The notes: generated from the letters alone by a model not told the origin. Positions 25,428 to 35,038 are shown, numbered from the stretch's first letter. The stretch is DNA of 64,000 bases from Kitasatospora purpeofusca (GCF_000718025.1 NZ_JODS01000022.1:124001-188000); one strand, 5' to 3'. A program made the numbers and translations.

Positions 25428-26744
25428 TCAGCCGATGCCCTGGCGGTCCGGGCGCAGGGCGAAGGCACGGACCTCGGGGTCGCCCTGCTCCTGGGTCACC
25501 GCGCGGACCAACAGGACCTGCTGCTCCAGGAGTTCGGGCCGTCGTAGGTCCGGGGCGATGCGCAGCAGGTCGTCGAGCGCGGCGGTCAGGCGACGGGTCA
25601 CCTGGGGGTGGCCGGCGCCGCAGAGGCGGATCTCGGTGAAGGCGAGGTCGACGATGCTGGACCACCCCGGCACCGGTTCGACCAGCCGGACCGCACCGTG
25701 CCGGTCGCGGTGGCAGAGGTCGCCGAAGCTCTCGTGGAGCAGCGTCGCCAGCAGTTGGTGGATCCGGTCGACGGCCTGCACGGCGGTGGTCGGGTCGTTG
25801 ACGGCGGGCGAGAGCGCGCGGATCGCGATGTCCACGAGCTGGCGGAAGCCGAAGCTCAGGTCCTGGTGCATGGTGCGGTCGACGCCGACGTTGAGCGCCT
25901 GGGCGATCCGCCGCGAGCGCGGCGGGCGCTCGCCGGCCACCCGGACGATCGGGGTCCCGGGGGCGATGAAGTCGCCGATCCGCGGCACCAGGTGCAGTAC
26001 CGCGTCGTGCTTGCGGGCGATCCGCAGCAGCCGTCCGATGTTGACGTCCCGCAGCACGCCGGAGCGCCCCTCGTGGAGCAGGGTGTACGCCTCGGCGGGT
26101 GCGGGCGGCGCGGGTTCGGCCGGCATCAGGCGGTACTGGAGCAGGACGGCCATCGACTCGTTGGCCACCCGGTCGATCACGTGCGGGACGCGCAGCAGCC
26201 GCATCGTGGACTGCACGTAGAGCACGAACAGGGCGAGGCTGAGCACGACCAGGACCACGGCCACCACGCTGGAGAAGACCGGCACCGAGGTGAGCTTGGC
26301 CGGGTCGGTGGAGTCGTCGTAGCTGAACTGGACCAGCAGCGCGAAGAGGAAGGTGGCCAGGCAGACCGAGAAGGCGGCCTTGGTCAGCCGGCTGCGGACG
26401 TAGAGCCGCAGCACCCGCGGGCTGAACTGGCTGGCGGCCATCTGCAGGGCCACCAGGGAGATCGAGAAGACCACGCCGATGAACGTCAGCATCGCCGAAC
26501 TCACCGTGGAGACCACGGACTTGGCGGCGCTGTTGAAGCGCAGCAGCTCGTCCACCGAGCCGGTGTCGGCGACGCTCTGGCTCACCACCGCCTCGTCCAG
26601 CTCGGCGGTCAGCCCGGCCAGCAGCACGGCGGCGACGCAGGCGAGCAGCGGGGCGAACCAGAACGACTCGCGCAGGTGCTCGCGCAGCGGGGAGAGCGGT
26701 CGGTAGCGGACCGGCGGCCGCGGCCCGGTCTGGCGGTCGGTCAT
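25428..26744 (-). CDS. DUF2254 membrane protein
   Basis: A 438-residue DUF2254 protein. Hydrophobic segments lie at about 28-50, 85-110, 130-150 and 160-185. A long cytoplasmic part contains SFGFRQLVDIAIRALSPAVNDPTTA, the family signature. The role is unknown. A weak site precedes the ATG. The gene stands alone between two hairpin-separated neighbours. Confidence 0.9.
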   Translation of the reverse strand: MTDRQTGPRPPVRYRPLSPLREHLRESFWFAPLLACVAAVLLAGLTAELDEAVVSQSVADTGSVDELLRFNSAAKSVVSTVSSAMLTFIGVVFSISLVALQMAASQFSPRVLRLYVRSRLTKAAFSVCLATFLFALLVQFSYDDSTDPAKLTSVPVFSSVVAVVLVVLSLALFVLYVQSTMRLLRVPHVIDRVANESMAVLLQYRLMPAEPAPPAPAEAYTLLHEGRSGVLRDVNIGRLLRIARKHDAVLHLVPRIGDFIAPGTPIVRVAGERPPRSRRIAQALNVGVDRTMHQDLSFGFRQLVDIAIRALSPAVNDPTTAVQAVDRIHQLLATLLHESFGDLCHRDRHGAVRLVEPVPGWSSIVDLAFTEIRLCGAGHPQVTRRLTAALDDLLRIAPDLRRPELLEQQVLLVRAVTQEQGDPEVRAFALRPDRQGIG

Positions 26745-26932
26745 CGCCCCAGGCTAGGTGCCCGCACGCGGCAGCCCCCGGCACGCCACGCGCCGGTATT
26801 TCTATGCACTCCGACCGATTTCTATAAACCGGGATGCCGTCCATATTGCACGAGTACGGACCGAGGCTCAATTCGCGCTCAAATAGCGGAACTACTCACG
26901 AGTCACGTAACGGGCACATGAACACATGGCCT

Positions 26933-26962
26933 CCTACCTGCGGGAATATCCCGCGAAGTAGG
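26933..26962 (+). promoter_or_regulatory. Leader hairpin upstream of APC permease
   Basis: The 326-bp gap 26745-27070 is AT-rich for this genome and has no supported gene. At 26933-26962 it holds a two-part stem: CCTAC (26933-26937) pairs with GTAGG (26958-26962), and inside it GCGGG (26940-26944) pairs with CCCGC (26950-26954) around AATAT. It ends 108 bp upstream of the permease start. It could be an operator or a structured leader; it is not a riboswitch class I recognise. Confidence 0.4.
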
Positions 26963-27070
26963 TAAACATTCAGTAATGAAATCTGTGCAGAGGTCTATGA
27001 ATACGCCTACTGTGTGGCAACTCTCCGCGCTCCGTACAGCCGGAGCTCCCACAGCACAGAGAGATTGCGC

Positions 27071-28732
27071 ATGGCTTCCCTCAACCAGCTCTCTCCGCCC
27101 GGATCGAGCACCGGCACCACCGGCACCACCACCCACCGCTCGCTCCGGCGCGAGGTCGGCCTGATCGGCCTCATGTGGGCCTCGGTCGGATCGATCATCG
27201 GCTCGGGTTGGCTCTACGGAGCCAAGAACGCCGTCGTCGTCGCCGGCCCGGCGGCGATCGTCGCCTGGGGCATCGGCGCGGTCGCGATCGTCCTGCTGGC
27301 CTTCGTGCACGCCGAGCTCGGCGGCATGTTCCCGGTCGCCGGCGGCACGGCGCGCTACCCGCACTACGCCTTCGGCGGCCTCGCGGGCATGTCGTTCGGC
27401 TGGTTCTCCTGGCTCCAGGCCGCCACCGTCGCCCCGATCGAGGTCGAGGCGATGATCGGCTACGCGGGGCACTGGGAGTTCGCGAAGAGCCTCCTCAACG
27501 AGAACGGCACCCTCACCGCCAGCGGCTTCGTGGTCGCCGTGCTGCTGATGGGCCTCTTCGTCGCGGTCAACTTCCTCGGGGTCCGGGTGCTCGCCCGCAC
27601 CAACAGCGCCACCACCTGGCTGAAGATCTTCGTCCCGCTGTTCGCGATCTTCGTGCTCGCCGTGACCAACTTCCACGGCTCCAACTTCAGCTCGCACGGC
27701 TTCGCCCCGTTCGGCGTCAAGGGCGTGCTCACCGCGGTCAGCGCCAGCGGCATCATCTTCGCCCTGCTGGGCTTCGAGCAGGCGATCCAGCTGGCCGGCG
27801 AGAGCAAGAACCCCAAGCGCGACATCCCGCGCGCGGTGCTCGGCTCGGTCGCCATCGGCACCGTCATCTACGTCCTGCTCCAGGTCGTCTTCATCGCCGC
27901 GCTGCCCGCCGCCTCCTTCGCCAACGGCTGGGACAAGCTGGACTTCCCCGGCATCGACGGCCCGTTCGCCGGCCTCGCCACCGTGGTCGGCCTGGGCTGG
28001 CTGGCCTGGGTGCTGTACTTCGACGCCATCGTCTCCCCCGGCGGCACCGGCCTCATCTACACCACGTCGACCTCGCGCATCGCGTACGGCCTGAGCAAGA
28101 ACGGCTACGCGCCGCAGCTCTTCGAGCGCGTCGACAAGCGCGGCACCCCGTGGTTCGGCCTGGTCATGTCGTTCGTCACCGGCGTCATCTGCTTCCTGCC
28201 CTTCCCGAGCTGGCAGGAGCTGGTCGGCTTCATCGTCTCCGCCAGCGTGCTGATGTACGCCGGCGCCCCGCTGGCCTTCGGCGCGCTGCGCCGCCGGCTG
28301 CCGCACCGCGAGCGCTCCTACCGCCTGCCCGGCGGCGCGATCATCGCCCCGGCCTCGTTCGTGGTCTCCAGCCTGATCATCTACTGGTCCGGCTGGCACA
28401 CCCTCTCCCGCCTGGGCATCGCCATCGTGGTCGGCTACGGCCTGCTCGGCAGCTACGCCTTCTACGCGACCCGCAAGGGCCTGCCGAACGCCCCCCGCCT
28501 GGACCTGCGGGCGGCCCAGTGGCTGCCGGTCTACCTGCTGGGCCTCGGCCTGGTCTCCTGGCAGGGCGGTTTCGGCGACGGCACCGGCCGGATCCCGATG
28601 TGGTGGGACATGGCCGCGGTCGCCGCGTTCTCGCTGGCGATCTACTTCTGGGCGATCCGGGTCGCCCTGCCCGCCGAGGTCATCGAGAAGAACATCGAGG
28701 ACGTCGAGGTGGTCGACGCGGGCGGCCACTGA
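27071..28732 (+). CDS. APC-family amino acid permease
   Basis: This 553-residue permease has about 12-14 hydrophobic segments. The APC motif GLIGLMWASVGSIIGSGWLYG in TM1 and a GFEQAIQLAGESKNPKRDIPRA block after TM6 are typical of the aspartate/glutamate-type subgroup. Substrate inferred only as an amino acid or related amine. I chose ATG 27071, after GAGAG, over the GTG at 27014 because homology begins after a short polar N terminus. It ends at a hairpin. Confidence 0.92.
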   Translation: MASLNQLSPPGSSTGTTGTTTHRSLRREVGLIGLMWASVGSIIGSGWLYGAKNAVVVAGPAAIVAWGIGAVAIVLLAFVHAELGGMFPVAGGTARYPHYAFGGLAGMSFGWFSWLQAATVAPIEVEAMIGYAGHWEFAKSLLNENGTLTASGFVVAVLLMGLFVAVNFLGVRVLARTNSATTWLKIFVPLFAIFVLAVTNFHGSNFSSHGFAPFGVKGVLTAVSASGIIFALLGFEQAIQLAGESKNPKRDIPRAVLGSVAIGTVIYVLLQVVFIAALPAASFANGWDKLDFPGIDGPFAGLATVVGLGWLAWVLYFDAIVSPGGTGLIYTTSTSRIAYGLSKNGYAPQLFERVDKRGTPWFGLVMSFVTGVICFLPFPSWQELVGFIVSASVLMYAGAPLAFGALRRRLPHRERSYRLPGGAIIAPASFVVSSLIIYWSGWHTLSRLGIAIVVGYGLLGSYAFYATRKGLPNAPRLDLRAAQWLPVYLLGLGLVSWQGGFGDGTGRIPMWWDMAAVAAFSLAIYFWAIRVALPAEVIEKNIEDVEVVDAGGH

Positions 28733-28749
28733 CCCCCGCCACCCAGCAC

Positions 28750-28783
28750 GACGGGCCCGCCGGTACGCACCGGCGGGCCCGTC
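28750..28783. terminator. Terminator hairpin, permease / whiE hydroxylase
   Basis: A perfect 15-bp stem (28750-28764 with 28769-28783) and a 4-nt loop, 18 bp after the permease stop and between convergent genes. Confidence 0.88.
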
Positions 28784-28840
28784 CGTCGTCCCGGCCGGAC
28801 GACACGTCGTACGGTCGGACTGCAGGTCGTCCCGGTCCGA

Positions 28841-30466
28841 CTACAGCGAGAGCACCTCCCGCAGGGCCCGCTCGACCTCCCCGGCCGGGTCCTCCACCGG
28901 GCCCTGGGCGCGCCAGGCCACGAAGCCGTCCGGGCGGACGAGCAGGGCGCCGTCGGGGCCGATGCCGTGCAGGGCGGCGAAGTCCTCGCCCGGCTCGGGG
29001 GCCAGGTCGTCCTCGCCGTCCGGGCCGATCCGGAACGCCTCCAGCGGGACGGCCAGCCGGTCCGCCGCCCGGCGGGCGCCCTCCTGCCAGGCGGTGCCCG
29101 CCGAACCGGTCAGCAGCACCATGGTCTGCTCGTACAGATCGAGGGTGGAGAGCCGGACCCCGGCCCGCAGCAGCCACTGGTGCGGCGCCCGGCTGCCCGG
29201 CTCGCCCGCCGACTCGAAGGCCTCCGGGACCACCGCGCCCTGCGGGTCGGTGCCGGTCACCGCGCCCTGCGGGTAGCGGTAGCCGAGCGCCACCGCCAGC
29301 ACCCCGGCCTGCCGGCCGACACCCGGCACCACCGCGTAGCCCGGGTGGCTGTGCTCGGCGGACCGGGCCGAGGCCCGCTCACTGGTCACCCGCGCCACCG
29401 GGCGGCGCTCCTGCCCGTAGGTGTCCAGCAGCCCCGGGCCGGCCCAGCCGCAGAGCACCGCGGCGAGCTTCCAGGCCAGGTTGTGCGCGTCCTGGATACC
29501 GGTGTTCGAGCCGAACGCCCCGGTCGGGGACATCTCGTGGGCGGAGTCCCCGGCCAGGAACACCCGCCCGGAGGAGTAGCCCTCGGCCACCCGCTCGGCC
29601 GCGTGCCACGGCGCCCTGCCGGTCACCTCGACGTCGAGCTCCGGCATCCCGACGGCGGCCCGGATGTGCCGGGCGCAGCGCTCGTCGGTGAACGCCTCCA
29701 GCGGCTCGCCGTGCTCCGGGTGCCACGGCGCGTGGAACACCCACTCCTCCCGGTTGTCGACCGGCAGGAGGGCGCCGTCCGCCTCGGGGTTCGTCAGGTA
29801 GCAGGCGATGAAGTGGCGGTCGCCGACCGCCTCGGCCAGGCGCTTCGCCCGGAAGGTGATGCTGACGTTGTGGAACAGCTCGCCCTTGCCGGTCTGGCCG
29901 ATGCCCAGCGCGGTGCGGGCCGGGCTGCGCGGGCCGTCCGCCGCGACCAGGTACTGCGCCCGGACGGTCCGCTCCTCCCCGGTCTCCCGGCTGCGCAGCA
30001 GCGCCGTCACCCCCTCGTCGTCCTGCTCGAAGGAGAGCAGCTCGGTGCCGAAGCGGATGTCCGCGCCCAGGTCCCGGGCGGCGTGGCGCAGCACCGGCTC
30101 CAGGTCGTTCTGGCTGCACAGGCACCAGGAGCTGGGGCTGAAGCGGGCCAGCCGCCCGCCGGGGTCGATCTCGCGGAACAGCCACTCCTGCTCCTCGCCG
30201 GTCAGCGAGGGGGCCTGCAGGATGCCGTGGTTCGGGGCCAGCACGGACGCCGCCTCGCGGATCGCCGCCTCGATGCCGGCCACCCGGTACAGCTCCATCG
30301 TCCGGACGTTGTTGCCTCGGCCACGCGGGTGACGCGAGGTGTCGGCGTGCTTCTCGACCAGCAGGTGCCTGACACCCAGTCGGCCCAGGAAGAGTGCGGC
30401 CGACAGCCCGACCAACGAGCCGCCGACGATCAGGACCGGTACCCGGTCGTCCACCTTCGGATTCAT
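28841..30466 (-). CDS. whiE-VIII: FAD-dependent aromatic hydroxylase of the spore pigment cluster (WhiE-ORFVIII type)
   Basis: This 541-residue flavoprotein monooxygenase has the dinucleotide loop VGGSLVGL near residue 15. The conserved DG motif is AADGPRSPAR. The FAD ribityl motif is FLAGDSAHEMSPTGAFGSNTGIQDAHNLAWKL. It has the thioredoxin-like C-terminal region of the TcmG/PgaE-like polyketide hydroxylases. It should hydroxylate the aromatic polyketide made by the divergent operon. The frame stays open far upstream, but ATG 30466 has GGAGCA before it and begins the FAD domain. Its divergent position relative to the PKS operon is that of whiE-ORFVIII in S. coelicolor. Confidence 0.93.
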   Translation of the reverse strand: MNPKVDDRVPVLIVGGSLVGLSAALFLGRLGVRHLLVEKHADTSRHPRGRGNNVRTMELYRVAGIEAAIREAASVLAPNHGILQAPSLTGEEQEWLFREIDPGGRLARFSPSSWCLCSQNDLEPVLRHAARDLGADIRFGTELLSFEQDDEGVTALLRSRETGEERTVRAQYLVAADGPRSPARTALGIGQTGKGELFHNVSITFRAKRLAEAVGDRHFIACYLTNPEADGALLPVDNREEWVFHAPWHPEHGEPLEAFTDERCARHIRAAVGMPELDVEVTGRAPWHAAERVAEGYSSGRVFLAGDSAHEMSPTGAFGSNTGIQDAHNLAWKLAAVLCGWAGPGLLDTYGQERRPVARVTSERASARSAEHSHPGYAVVPGVGRQAGVLAVALGYRYPQGAVTGTDPQGAVVPEAFESAGEPGSRAPHQWLLRAGVRLSTLDLYEQTMVLLTGSAGTAWQEGARRAADRLAVPLEAFRIGPDGEDDLAPEPGEDFAALHGIGPDGALLVRPDGFVAWRAQGPVEDPAGEVERALREVLSL

Positions 30467-30769
30467 CAATTGCTCCAGCCTGTACGGGAGTTCGGGGCCG
30501 AATGCGGGGCTCGGCGCGACCCTCGGAGGGGCCCGCGGACACGGCGGCCCGGTCCTACCGTCCCCCGCGCCGGGGCCGTTCTGGCGCTTCATCGCTCGGA
30601 TGGCCCGCATGGCTCGCGCCACCCGGGAGCACCGCGCACGATCGACCTCAGACCTGGTGGCCGACGCCACCCCAGCACCCCTCCCCGCCGGAGGCCGCCC
30701 AGCCCCTCCGGCACCGGAGCCGCCGCACGCGGCCCCCGACGCGTGCGGCCCAGAAGCAGAAAGTGGATC
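30467..30769. promoter_or_regulatory. Divergent promoter region of the whiE-type cluster
   Basis: This 303-bp gap between the divergent hydroxylase and the SchA/CurD gene must carry both promoters. In S. coelicolor the equivalent region carries whiEP1 and whiEP2. I see no clear canonical promoter or strong dyad in it. Confidence 0.6.
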
Positions 30770-31936
30770 ATGACGACTCTGTCCGAACCGCCCGCGCGGC
30801 AGCACTCCGCCTCCGACACCCGGCTGCGAGTAGTGCTGATGCTGGAGATCCAGGACGGCGCCCAGCAGCGCTTCATGGACGTCTACGAGCAGCTCCGCCA
30901 CCAGGTCGCCACCGTGCCCGGCCACGTCAGCGACCAGCTCTGCCAGTCCATCAACGACCCCCGGCAGTGGCTCATCACCAGTGAGTGGGAGGACCAGGAG
31001 ACCTTCCTGCAGTGGGTGGACAGCCCGGCCCACCGCGAGATGGTCAAGCCGATGCACGGCTGCGTCAGCGACACCTTCCGCTCGATGCGCTACACGATCC
31101 TGCGCGAGACCTCCGCCGCCGGCGCCACCGGCACCCGGGCCCCGGCCGACGTGCCGGAGGGCCTGCCGCGCACCGCCCCGGCCGGACAGGCCGGCCCGCC
31201 CAAGGCCGACCCCGGCCCGGACGGCGTGGTGCGGCACGCGCTCACCTTCACCGTGAAGCCCGGCAGCGAGCCCGAGGTGGCCCGGATCCTGTCCGGCTAC
31301 GCCTCCCCCCGGGCCGAGGTCGACTCGACCACCCGGCTGCGCCGCACCTCGCTGTTCATGCACGGCAACCGCGTCGTCCGCGCGGTCGAGGTGATCGGCA
31401 GCCTCGGCGACGCGCTGCGGCACGTCGCCATGCAGCCCGAGGTCCGGGCCGTCGAGGAGGCGATCAACCCGCACCTGGAGGAGGCCCGCCAGCTGGGCGA
31501 CCCGCAGGCCGCGCGCGCCTTCTTCGCCCGGGCCGCGCTGCCCGCCGAGAACCAGGCCGTGGCCGGCACCCCGGCCGCCGGACGGCCGCACCGGCACGCC
31601 GTGCTGTACCCGGTGAAGCCCGGCAACGGCCAGGCGGTCACCGACCTCCTCGCCGAGTACGACGAGCTGGCCACCGTCGACCCGACCGGACCGGTCGCGA
31701 CCAGCACCGTGTTCCACCGGGACGACGTGGTGGTCCGGCTGGTGGACCTGCGGGTGCCGCCGGAGGCGGACCCGGCGGCGGCACTCGGCATCGCCGGCGA
31801 GCGCGAGGCCGCCGTCCTGGGCCGGCTGCTCGACCTCGGCCCCGAGGTCGACCTGCGGACCGACGCCGGACTGCGCGCCTTCCTCGCCGCGCGCGCCATG
31901 AACCCGGTCACCGACCGCACCTCGCAGGACGCCTGA
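30770..31936 (+). CDS. whiE-I: SchA/CurD-family spore pigment protein with N-terminal ABM domain (WhiE-ORFI type)
   Basis: This 388-residue protein is the first gene of the pigment operon. Residues about 18-115 form an antibiotic-biosynthesis-monooxygenase-like ferredoxin fold (VVLMLEIQDGAQQRFMDVY, WITSEWEDQETFLQWV-type pattern). Residues about 145-385 form the SchA/CurD domain with two repeats beginning HALTFTVKPGSE and HAVLYPVKPGNG. The biochemical role of WhiE-ORFI proteins is not established; loss of homologues alters pigment. The ribosome site (AGCAGAAAG) is weak. The cupin gene follows after 164 bp containing short degenerate CGGCAGNAC repeats. Confidence 0.9.
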   Translation: MTTLSEPPARQHSASDTRLRVVLMLEIQDGAQQRFMDVYEQLRHQVATVPGHVSDQLCQSINDPRQWLITSEWEDQETFLQWVDSPAHREMVKPMHGCVSDTFRSMRYTILRETSAAGATGTRAPADVPEGLPRTAPAGQAGPPKADPGPDGVVRHALTFTVKPGSEPEVARILSGYASPRAEVDSTTRLRRTSLFMHGNRVVRAVEVIGSLGDALRHVAMQPEVRAVEEAINPHLEEARQLGDPQAARAFFARAALPAENQAVAGTPAAGRPHRHAVLYPVKPGNGQAVTDLLAEYDELATVDPTGPVATSTVFHRDDVVVRLVDLRVPPEADPAAALGIAGEREAAVLGRLLDLGPEVDLRTDAGLRAFLAARAMNPVTDRTSQDA

Positions 31937-32100
31937 CACCCAGTCGGTCCGACCCGGCCCGGGCGTCGCCGACCGCGGCGGCGCCGGCCGGAACCCCGGC
32001 AGAACCAGGTAGCACTCGGCAGAACACGGCAGCACCGGCGGCACGCCCGGCAGCACCCGGCGGCCCACCCGGTGGAACACCCGGCAAGAAGGAAGAAACC

Positions 32101-32535
32101 ATGTCCACGCAGTACCCACGGATCGTGAACGTCTCCGAGGCCCCGGAGAACCGCCGGCGCGGCGGCGACCTGCGCGCCATGCTCACCCCGGCCACCTGCG
32201 GCGCCACCAGCGGGTTCATGGGGCTGGCCATCGTGCAGCCCGGCGAGCGGATCGGCGAGCACTACCACCCGTACTCCGAGGAGTTCGTCTTCGTCGTCAC
32301 CGGCGACCTGGAGGTGGACCTGGACGACGAGACCCGGATCCTCAAGCCCGAGCAGGGGCTGATGATCCCGATCAACATGCGCCACCGGTTCCGCAACGTC
32401 GGCGACACCGTGGCCAAGATGGTCTTCCACCTCGGCCCGCTGGCGCCGCGCCCCGAACTCGGCCACGTGGACACCGAGGAGACCGGGACGGCGGTCAACG
32501 CCGGGCCGCCGGAACACGCCAAGGTGGCTTCGTGA
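32101..32535 (+). CDS. whiE-II: Cupin-domain spore pigment protein (WhiE-ORFII type)
   Basis: A 144-residue cupin. The metal-binding motif is EHYHPYSEEF (two His and one Glu) and the second motif carries His in MRHRFRN. It is thought to act on the polyketide in spore pigment pathways, but the reaction is not known. The ATG follows AAGAAGGAAG. It overlaps the KS-alpha gene by four bases (GTGA), so expression is coupled. Confidence 0.92.
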   Translation: MSTQYPRIVNVSEAPENRRRGGDLRAMLTPATCGATSGFMGLAIVQPGERIGEHYHPYSEEFVFVVTGDLEVDLDDETRILKPEQGLMIPINMRHRFRNVGDTVAKMVFHLGPLAPRPELGHVDTEETGTAVNAGPPEHAKVAS

Positions 32536-33791
32536 ACCGCCGACGGGTCGCCGTCACCGGAATCGGCGTGGTCGCGCCCGGTGGGGTCGGGGTCCCGGCG
32601 TTCTGGGACCTCCTCACCGCCGGGCGGACGGCGACCCGCGGCATCACGCTCTTCGACCCCGCCGGGTTCCGCTCCCGGATCGCCGCCGAGTGCGACTTCG
32701 ACCCGGCGGCCCACGGGCTCGGCCCGGACGAAGTCCAACGGGCCGACCGCTACGTCCAGTTCGCGATGGTGGCGGCGGACGAGGCAATCAGCGACGCCGG
32801 ACTCGACCTGGCCGCCGAGGACCCGTGGCGGATCGGCGTCTCGCTCGGCACCGCCGTCGGCGGCACCACCCGGCTGGAGCACGACTACGCCCTGGTCAGC
32901 GCCGGCGGCGCCCGCTGGGACGTCGACCACCGGCTGGCCGAACCGCAGCTGCACCGGGCCTTCGCGCCCAGCACGCTCGCCTCCGCCGTCGCCGAGCGGA
33001 CCGGCGCCCACGGACCGGTGCAGACCGTCTCCACCGGGTGCACCTCCGGCCTCGACGCCATCGGCTACGCCTTCCAGACGGTCGAGGACGGCCGGGCCGA
33101 CATCTGCATCACCGGGGCCTCGGACTCGCCGATCTCGCCGATCACCGTCGCCTGCTTCGACGCCATCAAGGCCACCAGCGAACGCAACGACGACCCGGCA
33201 CACGCCTCCCGGCCGTTCGACGCCCACCGGGACGGCTTCGTGCTCGGCGAGGGCGGCGCCGTCCTGGTGCTGGAGGAGCTGGAGCACGCCCGGCGGCGCG
33301 GCGCCCGGATCTACGGCGAGATCGGGGGCTTCGCCACCTTCGGCAACGCCTACCACATGACCGGCCTCACCCAGGAGGGGCTGGAGATGTCCCGGGCGAT
33401 CGACCAGGCACTCGCCCACGCCCGGGTCGACCGCACCGACGTCGACTACGTCAACGCGCACGGCTCGGGCACCAAGCAGAACGACCGGCACGAGACGGCG
33501 GCCGTGAAGCGCTCGCTCGGCGAGCACGCCTACCGGACGCCGATGAGCTCGATCAAGTCGATGGTCGGGCACTCGCTCGGCGCGATCGGCGCGATCGAGG
33601 TGGTCGCCTGCACCCTCGCGCTGGACCGCGGCGTGGTGCCCCCGACCGCCAACTACGAGACACCCGACCCGGAGTGCGACCTGGACTACGTGCCGCGCAC
33701 CGCCCGGGAGACCCCGCTGCGCCACATCCTCTCGGTCGGCAGCGGCTTCGGCGGATTCCAGTCCGCCGTCGTGCTCACGAGAACGGGGTGA
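32532..33791 (+). CDS. whiE-III: Type II PKS ketosynthase alpha (WhiE-ORFIII type)
   Basis: This 419-residue beta-ketoacyl synthase extends the poly-beta-keto chain by decarboxylative Claisen condensation of malonyl-ACP. The catalytic triad is Cys170 (STGCTSG), His310 (NAHGSGT) and His347 (MVGHSLG). The GTG start overlaps the cupin stop. It partners with KS-beta, which begins 5 bp after its stop. It lies within the seven-gene whiE-type operon. Confidence 0.96.
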   Translation: MNRRRVAVTGIGVVAPGGVGVPAFWDLLTAGRTATRGITLFDPAGFRSRIAAECDFDPAAHGLGPDEVQRADRYVQFAMVAADEAISDAGLDLAAEDPWRIGVSLGTAVGGTTRLEHDYALVSAGGARWDVDHRLAEPQLHRAFAPSTLASAVAERTGAHGPVQTVSTGCTSGLDAIGYAFQTVEDGRADICITGASDSPISPITVACFDAIKATSERNDDPAHASRPFDAHRDGFVLGEGGAVLVLEELEHARRRGARIYGEIGGFATFGNAYHMTGLTQEGLEMSRAIDQALAHARVDRTDVDYVNAHGSGTKQNDRHETAAVKRSLGEHAYRTPMSSIKSMVGHSLGAIGAIEVVACTLALDRGVVPPTANYETPDPECDLDYVPRTARETPLRHILSVGSGFGGFQSAVVLTRTG

Positions 33792-33796
33792 GATCC

Positions 33797-35038
33797 ATGA
33801 CGTCACGTCAACAGGAACGCCGGGCGGTGATCACCGGCCTGGGTGTGGTGGCACCGAACGGCGTCGGGGCCGATGCCTTCTGGAAGGCCACCAGGCAGGG
33901 CGTGAGCGTCCTCGACCGGATATCGCGCGAGGGCTGTGCGGACCTCCCGCTCCGTGTCGCGGGCCAGGTGCGGGACTTCGACCCGCAGGCCGTCATCGAC
34001 AGCCGCTACCTGGTGCAGACCGACCGGTTCACGCACTACGCGATGGCCGCCGCCGACCAGGCGGTGGCGGACGCCGGATTCGTCGCCGATCCCGAACACC
34101 CCTACGCGGTCGGAGTGGTGACCGCGGCAGGCTCCGGCGGCGGCGAGTTCGGCCAGGGCGAGCTCCAGCAACTGTGGGGCAAGGGACCGCAGTTCGTCGG
34201 CCCCTACCAGTCCATCGCCTGGTTCTACGCGGCCAGCACCGGCCAGGTGTCGATCCGCGGCGGCTACAAGGGCCCGTGCGGGGTGGTGGCCAGCGACGAG
34301 GCCGGCGGACTGGACGCGATCGCGCACGCCGCCCGGTCCGTCGTGCACGGCACCGACGCGGTGGTGGTCGGCGCCGCCGAGGCCCCGCTCGCGCCGTACT
34401 CGATGGTCTGCCAGCTCGGCTACCCCGAACTGAGCCTGGTGGACCGGCCCGACCGGGCCTACCTGCCGTTCTCCCCCGACGCGGCCGGTTTCGCCCCCGC
34501 CGAGGGCGGCGCGATGCTGCTGCTGGAGGACGAGGCCACCGCCCGCCGGCGCGGGGCCGCGGTCCGGGCGTACGTCGCCGGGCACGGCGCCACCTTCACC
34601 GGCGCCTCCCGCTGGGCGGAGTCCCGCGAGGGCCTGGCGGCGGCGATCCGGATCGCCCTCGACCGGGCCAGGATCTCGCCGGAGGAGGTGGACGTGGTCT
34701 TCGCCGACGCCCTCGGCATCCCGGCCGCGGACCGCGCCGAGGCACTCGCGCTGGCGGACGCGCTCGGCCCCTACGCCGAGCGGGTCCCGGTCACCGCCCC
34801 CAAGTCCGGTACCGGGCGGGCCTACTGCGGCGCACCGCCGCTGGACACGGTCGCCGCCGTGCTCGCCATGGAGGACGGCGTCCTGCCGCCCACCCCCAAC
34901 GTCACCGAGGTCGCCCACGACCTGGCCCTGGTGACCGGCCGCGCCCGCCCGGCCGAACTGCGCACCGCCCTGGTGCTCAGCCGCGGGCTGATGGGCTCCA
35001 ACTCGGCGCTGGTGCTGCGGCGCGGCGAACCGGACTGA
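33797..35038 (+). CDS. whiE-IV: Type II PKS chain-length factor / KS-beta (WhiE-ORFIV type)
   Basis: This 413-residue ketosynthase homologue forms a heterodimer with KS-alpha and sets chain length. The active-site position is VASDEAGG, so the catalytic Cys is absent. Glu168 stands where many chain-length factors have Gln (SEQAGG). The NAHGSGT catalytic His motif is also replaced (FADALGI). The ATG is 5 bp after the KS-alpha stop. Confidence 0.95.
   Translation: MTSRQQERRAVITGLGVVAPNGVGADAFWKATRQGVSVLDRISREGCADLPLRVAGQVRDFDPQAVIDSRYLVQTDRFTHYAMAAADQAVADAGFVADPEHPYAVGVVTAAGSGGGEFGQGELQQLWGKGPQFVGPYQSIAWFYAASTGQVSIRGGYKGPCGVVASDEAGGLDAIAHAARSVVHGTDAVVVGAAEAPLAPYSMVCQLGYPELSLVDRPDRAYLPFSPDAAGFAPAEGGAMLLLEDEATARRRGAAVRAYVAGHGATFTGASRWAESREGLAAAIRIALDRARISPEEVDVVFADALGIPAADRAEALALADALGPYAERVPVTAPKSGTGRAYCGAPPLDTVAAVLAMEDGVLPPTPNVTEVAHDLALVTGRARPAELRTALVLSRGLMGSNSALVLRRGEPD

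Noticed and set aside
25430..26921. Plus-strand frame of 437 codons opposite DUF2254
   Set aside because: It is the antisense shadow of a well-supported membrane protein gene.
31950..32095. Degenerate CGGCAGNAC repeats before the cupin gene
   Set aside because: Too irregular and short to call a functional repeat; probably low-complexity GC-rich DNA.
28841..32119. A single 1092-codon minus-strand frame covering the whiE hydroxylase and beyond
   Set aside because: Only the part up to 30466 is a flavoprotein; the extension is antisense to the SchA/CurD gene.
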